This document shows positions 1-8,375 of a stretch of DNA of 64,000 nt, piece by piece (within the stretch, counting starts at the first letter, position 1; every line of letters starts with the position of its first letter). The DNA is from Bdellovibrio sp. qaytius (GTDB lineage Bacteria; Bdellovibrionota; Bdellovibrionia; Bdellovibrionales; Bdellovibrionaceae). The stretch lies in the NCBI GenBank assembly GCA_004011035.1, contig CP025734.1, positions 1,014,001 to 1,078,000 on the forward strand, given 5' to 3'. The notes beneath the pieces are model-generated. The model saw only the letters and a program-made list of their open reading frames with translations. It had not been told where the DNA came from and ran no database searches. Both the position numbers and the translations under genes were made by a program.

Positions 1-2
1 AT

Positions 3-1550
3 CGTGTGAACACGTTAAAAAACGTGTGTCAGTATATGAAACTTTATCGTCGTCTTGATTACATGCGCTCACTTAAACTAGGGCAAATTCAATCGGTGTA
101 CGCAGGCTATCAAAGTCGTATTCGTGATTTAAGTCAAAATATCACAGATTATCGTCGTAAAAACAGCATGGAAGTGGCTCCAGCGAATGCGTTTATGGCT
201 GTTAAGCCGCAAGCTGCAGCGTTAAGTAATGTGGATGAATCAGATCCAAACTTTCAATTGTTCTCAAGTCTTAAAAATTTATTACCTGACGAGCTTAATA
301 AATTACAAAAAGCTCAATACGATTTAGAGTTAGCAACAAAAGATTTGCAACGTCCTGAGGTGGCTCAATGCCAAATCATTGAAACAACTAAAACTTCAGT
401 CACGTATAAAAAAACTGTCGAAAAATTAGTTGAGTTCGCAAAATCATGGGCTGATCAAATGGGTGGTTCGCCAGAATCAGCGGCCTCGGTTCAAGTGTTA
501 AAACAGCAGTTAGATGCGTATGATGAATACTTTAATGAAGCTAAAACGCAAAAAAATCTTTCTGAATGTGTGAAGCTAGGTGAAGACTGGATTAAGATTT
601 CGTTAGAATTATTAAGTACAAGTCAAAAAATGGTTCATATGTTTGCGCAAGAACAAGCAGAGCTTCAAACTGAAACCGATTCTATTAAAGAGAAAAAACT
701 TTCTAAAAAAGAACGCGAAAAAGAAAACGCACTGACTAATTTAGCGAGTTTAAAATCGATGATGCAATACGCAGCTTTTGAATCCAGCGAGATCGAAAAG
801 CGCGCGAAAGACATGCACCGTTATTTCTTTCGTGGCCCTTATTATAATGAAGTAAAGGGCGTTTGTGCTGATGAAAATAACTGCGGCTGGTGGGAAAAAA
901 CAGTCGGCGGAGCTAAAGCCGCTTACCAATGGCAGCGCAACAATGGCCCTGTTTACGAATTACTTCGTAATAATGATCTGCATTTTAATAATGCTTATAA
1001 TCAGATGATTGAGGCGCGCGCGAAATTAAATATGTTTGAATACCAATTTGCCCAGGCTGATTTTAAAGATCAACACAGTTCAGGAACTCTGCAGGCTATT
1101 ACAGATCGCACAAAAAAATACAGTCAGCAGCTGACGCATTTATCTTTAAAGTATATTAAAAAGGGTTCTCCGATGCATCAAAACCTTTGTATGAATGCTC
1201 GTCAGATGCTTGATAAGTATCTAGTGGCTTCAACGCACATGTTAAGCAGTCAAGCACTTTGCAATATGGTTTACCCAGCCTTGAAAGAAGACAACGTGGC
1301 GACAGCCTTGCGTGATTACTGTATTCCGCGCGCAGGTATTACAGAGGCTGCAGATAAACCATCAAAGTTACAGCAGCTTATTTACACGCTTATCGGTGAA
1401 GGTGAAGGCAAGCAGCGTTGGGTAGTTACGTTTGGTGATACTGAAGCGCGCCTTTGGGATGTCAGCAATGAAAATTCACCGAAAGCTCTAGTTGATAAAC
1501 TGATTGAAAAATACGACAATCTTGAGTGTGAACAAAAATCTGGTTTTTAA
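3..1550 (+). CDS. Unknown coiled-coil protein, 5' end outside the window
   Basis: The frame is open to the left edge of the window, so the true start probably lies upstream. A GTG at position 6 is only the first possible start seen here. About 515 residues are visible. They are rich in Glu, Lys, Gln and Ala, with long predicted helices, for example the charged stretch around residues 215-245, and a few scattered Cys residues (C119, C188, and others near 287-294). No membrane segment is visible in this part, and I do not recognise the family. The last 23 bases overlap the start region of the downstream imidazolonepropionase gene, so the two may be co-transcribed. No function is claimed. Confidence 0.75.
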   Translation, partial: RVNTLKNVCQYMKLYRRLDYMRSLKLGQIQSVYAGYQSRIRDLSQNITDYRRKNSMEVAPANAFMAVKPQAAALSNVDESDPNFQLFSSLKNLLPDELNKLQKAQYDLELATKDLQRPEVAQCQIIETTKTSVTYKKTVEKLVEFAKSWADQMGGSPESAASVQVLKQQLDAYDEYFNEAKTQKNLSECVKLGEDWIKISLELLSTSQKMVHMFAQEQAELQTETDSIKEKKLSKKEREKENALTNLASLKSMMQYAAFESSEIEKRAKDMHRYFFRGPYYNEVKGVCADENNCGWWEKTVGGAKAAYQWQRNNGPVYELLRNNDLHFNNAYNQMIEARAKLNMFEYQFAQADFKDQHSSGTLQAITDRTKKYSQQLTHLSLKYIKKGSPMHQNLCMNARQMLDKYLVASTHMLSSQALCNMVYPALKEDNVATALRDYCIPRAGITEAADKPSKLQQLIYTLIGEGEGKQRWVVTFGDTEARLWDVSNENSPKALVDKLIEKYDNLECEQKSGF

Positions 1551-2718
1551 TTTTAATTTAGTGAACGAAAATTTCGATGGATCTTCGCCTAAAATGGCGA
1601 TGATCATCGAAAATGGCTTAATTTCTTGGATCGGCCCACAAGGCAAAATTCCTAAAAAAATAAAGTTTAAAAAAACAATCGATTTAAAAAACAAAAAGGT
1701 CATGCCGGCCTTTATCGAATGTCATACGCATTCGGTCTTTGCAGGATCGCGCGCTGATGAATTTGAATTGCGCAACACAGGCTCAAGTTATTTAGAGATC
1801 GCTAAAAAGGGTGGCGGCATCCTTTCAACGATGAGAAAAACTCGTAAAGCGACACCTAAAGACTTATTAGCTAGCACTCAAGAGCGCGTAAATAACTTTA
1901 TCAAGCAAGGCGTGGCCACAGTTGAAATTAAATCGGGTTATGCCCTTGATTTAAAAAATGAAATTAAAACTCTAGAAGTGATCCATAAGATCAAAACCGC
2001 TCGGGTGATACCGACATTCTTAGGGGCGCATGCAAAACCTCCTGAATATGATTCCTATGGTCAGTATTTAGAATTTTTAGCGACAAAGGTTTTACCTATC
2101 GTTAAAAAGAAAAAACTTTCAAATCGTGTTGATATATTTATTGAAAAGAATTTTTTCGAAGTTGCAGAATCCCGCACCTATTTAGCAGCGGCAAAAAAAC
2201 TGGGTTTTGAAGTTACAATTCATGCAAATCAATTGTCTTTATCAGGCGGGGCTGAATTAGCTTTAGAATTACAGGCTCAGTCTGCAGATCACGTTATTAA
2301 TTTATCTGACGATACTATTCAGTACTTTGCCAAAAGCAAAACTGTCGCAGTCCTTCTGCCGGCAGCTGACTTATATATGAAGTGTGCGTATCCTCCAGCG
2401 CGCGCATTAATAGATAGCGGAGCAACAGTGGCACTTGCTACAGATTACAATCCAGGAACTTGTCCAACGCAGGATTTATCTTTGGTGGGTTTACTTGCGC
2501 GCTTAGAGATGAAGATGACATTGAGTGAGGTTTTTAAAGCCTACACAATCAATGCCGCTAAAGCTTTAGGAATTGATCGCGAAGAAGGGTCATTAAGCGT
2601 CGGAAAAAGAGCTAACTTTATTAGCACCGATGCAGAGCTTACTGATTTTTTCTATTCAGCAGGCGCAATGCCAAGTCATCAACTTTTCATTCTTGGAAAG
2701 CTGACGAAGGTCGAGTAA
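1528..2718 (+). CDS. hutI: Imidazolonepropionase
   Basis: This is the amidohydrolase-superfamily enzyme that hydrolyses 4-imidazolone-5-propionate to N-formimino-glutamate in histidine degradation; it is cytosolic and metal dependent. The HutI metal-binding motif ECHTHSVFAGSRADEFELR is present near residue 65. It is followed by the GGGI segment, KSGYALD, the HANQLS metal His, ADHVIN and TDYNPGT, in the order usual for the family. The length of about 396 residues is normal. A GTG at 1528 was chosen as start; TTG codons at 1504 and 1522 are alternatives, and all of them lie inside the preceding gene. No other hut gene is in the window, so whether a full histidine-degradation pathway exists cannot be said. 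Confidence 0.93.
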   Translation: MNKNLVFNFNLVNENFDGSSPKMAMIIENGLISWIGPQGKIPKKIKFKKTIDLKNKKVMPAFIECHTHSVFAGSRADEFELRNTGSSYLEIAKKGGGILSTMRKTRKATPKDLLASTQERVNNFIKQGVATVEIKSGYALDLKNEIKTLEVIHKIKTARVIPTFLGAHAKPPEYDSYGQYLEFLATKVLPIVKKKKLSNRVDIFIEKNFFEVAESRTYLAAAKKLGFEVTIHANQLSLSGGAELALELQAQSADHVINLSDDTIQYFAKSKTVAVLLPAADLYMKCAYPPARALIDSGATVALATDYNPGTCPTQDLSLVGLLARLEMKMTLSEVFKAYTINAAKALGIDREEGSLSVGKRANFISTDAELTDFFYSAGAMPSHQLFILGKLTKVE

Positions 2719-2771
2719 ATCACCCTTAAATTACACGAAGCGTCTTAGAATTTAAGAATCTTAAATTTATG

Positions 2772-2800
2772 TTGTTTAAAAGTCAGAGTCTTTCTAGGCT
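2772..2800 (+). promoter_or_regulatory. Candidate promoter, leaderless arrangement
   Basis: A -35-like TTGTTT at 2772-2777, a 17-base spacer and a -10-like TAGGCT at 2795-2800. The ATG of the next gene is only 6 bases further on, and there is no Shine-Dalgarno sequence, so a transcript would begin at or next to the start codon. Confidence 0.45.
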
Positions 2801-2806
2801 CACCTT

Positions 2807-3226
2807 ATGGCAGCAAGTTATTCTTCTTTTTTAACGACGCAATACTACAGTCCTGTATTTAACACCGCTTTATTTGACGGTCCTTTTCGAATTTATTTTT
2901 CGCAAAGTTATGAGTCTGTAGCCTTAAAGATTTATCACTTACTGCAAACGCAAGATTTATCGCTTTGGACTGAATATAAAAAATGGTCTGAAAAAACTAA
3001 AAAGCATGCTTTTATTTTAATTTATCCTTCTGATCAAGATTTAGCGATCGCCTTTGACGGCGAACCAAGAGCTGAATTGATGAACCGTCTTTGGGATGAA
3101 GGTTTAATCTTAGGTTTTGCAAACTCATATTCAGATGAATCGTTTGGTGGAATATACCAACATATACTGACTCAACTTAAGACTTTCATCGGTGCCGAGA
3201 AAACCAATCTAAATTTACAGTTTTAA
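2807..3226 (+). CDS. Hypothetical protein, 139 residues
   Basis: A 139-residue protein without a signal peptide or membrane segment, rich in aromatic residues (many Tyr and Phe), and probably a small soluble alpha/beta protein. I do not recognise the family. The ATG is preceded by a promoter-like sequence whose -10 box ends 6 bases upstream, and no Shine-Dalgarno is visible. It stands alone between hutI and the pilin-like gene; each neighbour appears to have its own transcription signals. Confidence 0.75.
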   Translation: MAASYSSFLTTQYYSPVFNTALFDGPFRIYFSQSYESVALKIYHLLQTQDLSLWTEYKKWSEKTKKHAFILIYPSDQDLAIAFDGEPRAELMNRLWDEGLILGFANSYSDESFGGIYQHILTQLKTFIGAEKTNLNLQF

Positions 3227-3240
3227 TAGCTTTAACACTG

Positions 3241-3267
3241 TTGTTTTCTAAAAATAGTTTCTATACT
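3241..3267 (+). promoter_or_regulatory. Candidate promoter, leaderless arrangement
   Basis: The -10 box TATACT at 3262-3267 matches the consensus at five of six positions. It ends 6 bases before the ATG at 3274. A TTGTTT at 3241-3246 could be the -35 box, though its 15-base spacer is short. No Shine-Dalgarno is present. Confidence 0.5.
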
Positions 3268-3273
3268 TAAAGT

Positions 3274-3495
3274 ATGCGCAACAATCGCGGGCAAGTAATT
3301 GTCGAGTATTTATTAATCATGGTTTTGATGGTCGCCGTCGCAGCTCTTTTAACTAAAAGATTAGTGGGCCGTGGTGAAGATGATAATCAAGGCGTGATCG
3401 TAAAAAGTTGGAGTCGCATGATCAAAGCCGTCGGTAATGATTTGCCAGATTGTGCCAAGCAAACAACTTACAACACAGCAAACTGCCCGAACTAG
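3274..3495 (+). CDS. Small Flp/TadE-like pilin-type protein
   Basis: A 73-residue protein with the layout of a type IV/Flp (class III) prepilin: a short charged leader (MRNNRG), a Gly-Gln junction, a Glu at position 5 of the mature chain (QVIVEYLL), and one hydrophobic helix of about 20 residues. A hydrophilic tail of about 45 residues with two Cys follows. In known Flp pilins and TadE-like pseudopilins this layout is processed by a prepilin peptidase and assembled at the inner membrane. No secretion ATPase, peptidase or other tad gene is nearby, so this looks like an orphan subunit. The assignment rests on the N-terminal motif only. Confidence 0.75.
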   Translation: MRNNRGQVIVEYLLIMVLMVAVAALLTKRLVGRGEDDNQGVIVKSWSRMIKAVGNDLPDCAKQTTYNTANCPN

Positions 3496-3532
3496 AATTA
3501 GGTAGGCCGTCCCTTTTTCGGGAGCGCCGTGC

Positions 3533-4303
3533 CTAGATAAATCCGAAACCGCGTTTTTTAACTTCGGTATTAATTTTTTTCTGTAAGTTTTCTTGAATTT
3601 CAAAAGCTAAGTCATGGCAAAGTTCTGAGTCACTCATTTTATCTGGGCCAAACGGTAACGTGACAGGTTTTTCGAAAATAATTTTCCATTTTGCAGGTAG
3701 CGGAATCACATTCAACGGAAGTGGCAACACCAAGCCGCGCAAAAACTTAGAAAACTTAAGCTGACGTAAATTGATATTCGTCTCTTCAGCGCCTAAAATA
3801 ATTGTTGGCACAATCGTCGCGTCAGTCGCTAAAGCCATGCGGATGAAGCCACGTTTGAATTCTTGAAGTTGATAACGCTTTGAAGTCGGTTTGAAATTAC
3901 CGTGTTCGCCTTCAGGAAAAATAACGATCATTTGCTTTTTCTTTAAGTAACTCACGCCATTTTCAAAAGTCGCTTCGAAAAAACCGAGTTTTTGTGCAGG
4001 TAAAGCCGTCGTTTCAGTTAAAAACCAAAGATGATGAGTTAATACGCGGGGAACGCGCTGAGTTTTTTCCTGAATAATATAAGCTAAAACCATGGCATCC
4101 ATAGCGGTAAAGCCCGAGTGATTAGGAGCAATAATAATCGGGCCGCTGGTCGGAATGTTTTCAACGCCTTCGACTTCAATGCGAAAATATTTTTTTAAAA
4201 TTTCCATGAAAAGACGCGGAAATACTTTATACAGTAAATCATCAGCACCGAGTGACTTAAGATTGAAAACTTTTTCGTTGGGTTTTTTAAAAAAATTGAT
4301 CAT
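3533..4303 (-). CDS. Lysophospholipid acyltransferase (PlsC/MGAT-like)
   Basis: A membrane-associated acyltransferase of the glycerolipid family. The acyl-acceptor motif NHSGFTAMD (near residue 60) has His and Asp six residues apart, as in the MGAT-like branch, not the four of classical PlsC. The second motif, FPEGEHG, is followed by the RGFIRMAL and VPTIILGAEE segments usual in that branch. The start at 4303 (MINFFKKP) was chosen because a longer frame would run over the start of the divergent glycerol kinase gene. It probably transfers an acyl chain to a glycerol-phosphate or lysophospholipid acceptor; the substrate is not determined. The neighbouring glycerol kinase makes a glycerolipid context plausible. 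Confidence 0.88.
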   Translation of the reverse strand: MINFFKKPNEKVFNLKSLGADDLLYKVFPRLFMEILKKYFRIEVEGVENIPTSGPIIIAPNHSGFTAMDAMVLAYIIQEKTQRVPRVLTHHLWFLTETTALPAQKLGFFEATFENGVSYLKKKQMIVIFPEGEHGNFKPTSKRYQLQEFKRGFIRMALATDATIVPTIILGAEETNINLRQLKFSKFLRGLVLPLPLNVIPLPAKWKIIFEKPVTLPFGPDKMSDSELCHDLAFEIQENLQKKINTEVKKRGFGFI

Positions 4304-4312
4304 GATATTTCT

Positions 4313-5797
4313 ATGAAAAAATATATCATGGCCATCGATCAAGGAACAACCGGTTCAACAGTGATTTTAGTCGATCAAGGCGGAGGTCTGGTTGCATCAA
4401 GTGATCAAGATTTTCCACAGATCTATCCGAAACCGGGTTGGGTCGAACATGATCCGCGTGAAATCTGGGAATCCGTCTCAAATTCTGCGCGTAAAGCATT
4501 GAGTAAGATCCAAGCCAGTCCAAGTGATGTATTAACAATTGGTATCACTAATCAGCGTGAAACCGTCGTTGCTTGGCGCAAATCAAATTCTGAAGTGTTA
4601 CACAATGCCATCGTGTGGCAATGTCGCCGCACAACAGACATGTGCAACAAACTTCGCCCCACATGGCAGAAAAAAGTAAAAGAAAAAACAGGTCTCGTGT
4701 TAGATCCTTATTTTTCGGCCAGTAAAATGCGTTGGTTGATTGAAAATGTTCCTGCAGTTAAAAAAGCTTTGAAAGACGATGATTTGGCTTTCGGTAACAT
4801 GGATACATTTATCATGTGGAAATTGTCTTCAGGAAAAACTTTTGCCACTGATGTGAGTAATGCCTCTCGCACAATGCTTATGAATTTGAAAACATTGGCT
4901 TGGGATAAAGACTTATTAAAACTTTTTAAAGTTCCTCTATCAGCACTTCCAGAAATTAAATCTTCAGCGGGAGCTTTCGGCGTAACTAAAAACGCAGGCT
5001 TCGTCGTTGATGGTACAATGATTTCTGGTGTAGCCGGAGATCAGCAAGCTGCTTTATTCGGGCAAGCTTGTTATTCAGCCGGCGAAAGCAAATGCACTTT
5101 CGGCACAGGAAGTTTCATCTTGATGAATTCAGGCAGTAAAATATTAAAATCAAAAGCAAACTTACTAACCACTGTTGCGTGGAAAATCAAAGATCAGCCC
5201 GCACAATACGCGCTTGAGGGCGGAGCTTTCATTTGCGGTGCTGCTGTTCAATGGTTACGCGATGGTTTAGGGTTAATCGAATCAAGTGCTGAGGTTGAAA
5301 AATTAGCGGCCGAAGTTGAAAATACAAATGGCGTTGAATTTGTTCCGGCATTAACAGGGCTAGGGGCTCCGCACTGGAAGCCTGAAGCGCGTGGTGAATT
5401 AACAGGTTTAACTCGCGGAACAACCAAATCACATATCGCGCGCGCAACTCTTGAAGCGATGGCTTTGCAAAATGCAGATATATTAATTGCCATGCAAAAA
5501 GATTTAGGTAAAAAAATTAAAAAATTACGCGTCGATGGTGGAGCTTCAGCCAATAATTTATTAATGCAGCTTCAAGCCGATTATTTACAAACACAAGTTG
5601 ATCGCCCTCAGCAAATTGAAACAACATCAATGGGTGCGGCCTATTTGGCCGGAATCGGTGCGGGTGTTTGGAATTCAACCGCTGAAATTAACAAGATCTG
5701 GAAGATTGATCGTTCGTTCAATGCAACGATTAAGAAAAAAGACTTAGCCCTTCGCCAAAAATCATGGGCGAAAGCGATAAAAAAAGTTTTAGTTTAA
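4313..5797 (+). CDS. glpK: Glycerol kinase
   Basis: An FGGY-family kinase that phosphorylates glycerol to sn-glycerol 3-phosphate with ATP. The family N-terminus AIDQGTTGSTVILVD is at residues 7-21. ITNQRET, the Arg-rich VWQCRRT segment, GVAGDQQAALFGQ, GTGSFILMN and the C-terminal VDGGASANN motif follow in order. The length of 494 residues is typical. The ATG at 4313 fits the family N-terminus exactly, yet no Shine-Dalgarno precedes it, and the divergent acyltransferase starts just 9 bases away. A weak CATGAT box at 4301-4306 raises the possibility of a leaderless transcript. No glycerol facilitator or GlpD gene is in the window. Confidence 0.97.
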   Translation: MKKYIMAIDQGTTGSTVILVDQGGGLVASSDQDFPQIYPKPGWVEHDPREIWESVSNSARKALSKIQASPSDVLTIGITNQRETVVAWRKSNSEVLHNAIVWQCRRTTDMCNKLRPTWQKKVKEKTGLVLDPYFSASKMRWLIENVPAVKKALKDDDLAFGNMDTFIMWKLSSGKTFATDVSNASRTMLMNLKTLAWDKDLLKLFKVPLSALPEIKSSAGAFGVTKNAGFVVDGTMISGVAGDQQAALFGQACYSAGESKCTFGTGSFILMNSGSKILKSKANLLTTVAWKIKDQPAQYALEGGAFICGAAVQWLRDGLGLIESSAEVEKLAAEVENTNGVEFVPALTGLGAPHWKPEARGELTGLTRGTTKSHIARATLEAMALQNADILIAMQKDLGKKIKKLRVDGGASANNLLMQLQADYLQTQVDRPQQIETTSMGAAYLAGIGAGVWNSTAEINKIWKIDRSFNATIKKKDLALRQKSWAKAIKKVLV

Positions 5798-5812
5798 AAA
5801 TAGAATATCTGT

Positions 5813-6649
5813 CTATTCTTCGCGTGAAATTTCTAAATCGGGATTTTCTTCGGTATCGCCTTCAAACTTGCGTTTAGAGGCCATTTCAACTTTTTGTGAA
5901 AGTTTAGATTGAAGAGTTCCATCGATATACGAACCTAGAATTTTTGAATACTTTTTTTGGTTCGAATAGATGGTGGGAATTGACGTCGCAAGCATGATGA
6001 TTCCAACAAGAGTAAGTACTGTCATCTCAGTCAGTGTTCCGTTGATGGCCGAAACACTTTTGCTTCGTGCAATCGATTTGTAAACTTTTTTATAAAACAA
6101 AATCAGCACCAACGGGCAAAGTGAAAAAGCGATAAACCAAAACCACAAAACACTGCCAGACCATAAAAAATCAGCGCACTGTTGGTTGCAGCTCGACTTG
6201 ATTAAGAACTGATATTTTTGAATCAGAATCGAACCAAAATAGCGAATCTGAAAAAACATAAAAGTCAGAGCTAGAATTCCAAGAAAATAGGCTTCAGTTA
6301 CGGGCGCATATTTATATTTATACTTTAATTGGGTGATTATATTTGCTTTGAAATTGCTGAAGCTTTTTTGGTGAGCTTTAATAGGGTGCACATTTAGAAA
6401 GCTGTCAAATTCAGAGAAATTGACAACTTCGCTCGAGTAAAATCTAAGGCTTGATTTGAGGCCGTCGGCAAATTCGAAGAAAACTTGGTATTGGGGGTCG
6501 ATAGGGTGATGTATGACGAGAAGCTCACTAATTGAGCCCCAGGCAATCACGATGGGCTCATTGCGCAGAGCCATCTTCAGCGATGCCCAGCTGTAGATTC
6601 GACACTGTAAAGCCCGTAGTTTTGATTTAGGCCTAATGATCAATCCCAT
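5813..6649 (-). CDS. Membrane protein of unknown function
   Basis: A protein of about 278 residues with a soluble N-terminal half of mixed alpha/beta character (residues 1-110) and three hydrophobic segments near residues 120-140, 165-190 and 213-233. A charged cytoplasmic-type tail ending in Glu-rich sequence follows. I do not recognise the family. The ATG at 6649 (MGLIIRPK) was taken as start; a TTG at 6667 is possible, and neither has a good Shine-Dalgarno. It converges with glpK, and the two stop codons are about 15 bases apart. Confidence 0.6.
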   Translation of the reverse strand: MGLIIRPKSKLRALQCRIYSWASLKMALRNEPIVIAWGSISELLVIHHPIDPQYQVFFEFADGLKSSLRFYSSEVVNFSEFDSFLNVHPIKAHQKSFSNFKANIITQLKYKYKYAPVTEAYFLGILALTFMFFQIRYFGSILIQKYQFLIKSSCNQQCADFLWSGSVLWFWFIAFSLCPLVLILFYKKVYKSIARSKSVSAINGTLTEMTVLTLVGIIMLATSIPTIYSNQKKYSKILGSYIDGTLQSKLSQKVEMASKRKFEGDTEENPDLEISREE

Positions 6650-6667
6650 AGAGTTACTTATCGGCAA

Positions 6668-6979
6668 CTAGAGCAAAAACTTGAAATAATTCCCGGCACC
6701 TGTCAAAGCTTTGGACATCGAATGTGCACTCTATTGGCGTTATCTTAAAGCTCATGATTGGCGCACATTGTGTACTATAGAAACTTGTCAGGCATCGTAA
6801 CACATGACTGATGCCTCTAGCGTTCAAGCCCCTCTTGAGCCTAGAGGTTTTTTTTGTTTTTTTGCTCAAATTTTCATTCTGAAAATCATTACTCTGACGC
6901 ACTAAGAAAACGGTTACGTGATCATTTCACTCAAGTTACCCTTAGAGGGTATTTTGACATTCGCGAAAGGATCCCGAAC
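6668..6979 (+). other. glyS 5' region with stacked hairpins, no gene
   Basis: A 312-base stretch without a credible gene; the reading frame on the minus strand here overlaps glyS and looks spurious. On the plus strand it holds an inverted repeat GGCATC/GATGCC at 6791-6815. A strong terminator-like hairpin at 6814-6863 overlaps it by two bases, and a small TACCCT/AGGGTA hairpin lies at 6937-6951. A TACTAT box at 6773-6778 could be a -10 element, but no convincing -35 is present. Either a short RNA of about 80 bases or an attenuated glyS leader would fit. Confidence 0.5.
6814..6863 (+). terminator. Intrinsic terminator or attenuator upstream of glyS
   Basis: The outer stem CCTCTAG/CTAGAGG and inner stem GTTCAAG/CTTGAGC (one G-U pair) form about 14 base pairs with a single bulge and a 5-base loop. 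Two T runs follow directly (TTTTTTTT, then TTTTTTT). No plus-strand gene lies between it and the convergent pair upstream, so it does not end any visible gene. Confidence 0.75.
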
Positions 6980-8359
6980 GTGACCGACAGTAAGTCTGCA
7001 GTTGTGCCTGAAATTAGACGTCTAAAAGATTTAAGTACTCTTGTTAGTTTATCAAAACGCCGTGGCTTTGTTTTTCAAAGTTCTGAAATTTATGGAGGCT
7101 TAGGCAGCTGTTGGGATTACGGTCCACTAGGATCATTAATGAAACTCAACGTTAAGCGCGCTTGGTGGAATGCGATGACTCGTCGTTCAGATATCGTCGG
7201 TCTTGATGCGGCGATTTTAATGCACCCCACAGTATGGAAAGCTTCAGGCCACGTTGATGGTTTCTCTGATCCTTTAGTAGATTGCAAAGATTGTAAAACA
7301 CGCTTTCGCGCTGACAACACAGATTCATACATCAACAAAAAACAATGTCCGGTGTGTGGAAGCAAAAACTTATCTGAAGAACGCCAATTCAATTTAATGT
7401 TTAAAACTCACATGGGCCCTTTAGAAGACACGGGTTCAGTTGTTTATTTGCGTCCTGAAACAGCTCAAGGCCATTTCGTGAATTTTCAAAACTGCCAACA
7501 GTCATCTCGTTATAAAATTCCATTTGGTATTGCCGCGATTGGAAAATCTTTCCGTAATGAAATCACGCCAGGTAACTTTATTTTCAGAACACGTGAGTTC
7601 GAACAAATGGAAATGCAATACTTTGTAAAACCAGGCACTGACGAAGGTTTTTTCAACGAATGGAAAGAACGTCGTTGGAAGTTCTATTTAAAATTTGGTA
7701 TTCGTGAAGAAAATTTAAATTTTAAAAATCATGATAAATTAGCTCACTACGCGCGCGCAGCTGTAGATGTTGAATACAAATTTCCGATGGGCTTTTCTGA
7801 ATTAGAAGGTATTCATAACCGTGCTGATTTCGATTTAACTCAGCATGCGAAATTCTCTGGTAAAAACCTTGAGTACTTCAACGAAGCTGAAAAAGAAAAA
7901 TATATTCCATTCGTGATCGAAACAGCCGTAGGTTGTGATCGTTTATTCTTGGCGTTTATGTGTGATGCTTACCGTGAAGAAGTGACAACTACAAAAGATG
8001 AAACAGGTAAATCGTCTGAAGACGTTCGTGTGGTGTTGGGTTTACATCCTGATATCGCGCCATTCAAAGTGGCTGTGCTTCCGTTATCTAAAAAAGATGA
8101 ATTGTCGATTCCTGCTGAAGCCTTACGTGATCAATTAGCTGAAGACTTTGATGTGACTTACGATGAAACAGCATCCATCGGTAAACGTTACCGTCGCCAA
8201 GATGAAATCGGTACACCATTCTGTGTGACTTACGATTTTGATTCAATCAATGACGGCGCCGTAACTGTTCGTCACCGTGATAAAATGACTCAAGAGCGTA
8301 TTAGAATTAAAGAATTAAATGCTTATATTGCTGTTCAATTAAAACAGTTTAACCAATAA
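6980..8359 (+). CDS. glyS: Glycyl-tRNA synthetase (alpha2 type)
   Basis: A class IIa aminoacyl-tRNA synthetase that charges tRNA-Gly; this single-chain, eukaryote-like form replaces the alpha/beta enzyme of many proteobacteria. The family start [17 protein letters not shown], the motif around CWDYGPLG, two CxxC pairs (CKDC and CPVC), [34 protein letters not shown] and the C-terminal anticodon-binding domain are all present. The longest frame begins at 6854, but the extra 42 residues do not resemble the family. A GTG at 6980 with AAAGGA eight bases upstream gives a normal length of 459 residues. It is followed by ppdK after 16 bases, so the two are probably co-transcribed. Confidence 0.96.
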   Translation: MTDSKSAVVPEIRRLKDLSTLVSLSKRRGFVFQSSEIYGGLGSCWDYGPLGSLMKLNVKRAWWNAMTRRSDIVGLDAAILMHPTVWKASGHVDGFSDPLVDCKDCKTRFRADNTDSYINKKQCPVCGSKNLSEERQFNLMFKTHMGPLEDTGSVVYLRPETAQGHFVNFQNCQQSSRYKIPFGIAAIGKSFRNEITPGNFIFRTREFEQMEMQYFVKPGTDEGFFNEWKERRWKFYLKFGIREENLNFKNHDKLAHYARAAVDVEYKFPMGFSELEGIHNRADFDLTQHAKFSGKNLEYFNEAEKEKYIPFVIETAVGCDRLFLAFMCDAYREEVTTTKDETGKSSEDVRVVLGLHPDIAPFKVAVLPLSKKDELSIPAEALRDQLAEDFDVTYDETASIGKRYRRQDEIGTPFCVTYDFDSINDGAVTVRHRDKMTQERIRIKELNAYIAVQLKQFNQ

Positions 8360-8375
8360 AGAAAAGGATTGTGTG

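Noticed and set aside
6654-6902. 82-residue frame on the minus strand upstream of glyS
   Set aside because: It overlaps the terminator hairpin and has no ribosome site or recognisable protein character; its Lys/Ser-rich part is the complement of the T runs.
6854-6979. N-terminal extension of glycyl-tRNA synthetase by 42 residues
   Set aside because: The extension does not resemble the family and begins inside the terminator T run. The GTG at 6980 has a good AAAGGA site and gives the family N-terminus.
6781-6980. T-box leader or glycine riboswitch before glyS
   Set aside because: No TGGNACC antiterminator bulge, specifier loop or glycine aptamer core is visible.
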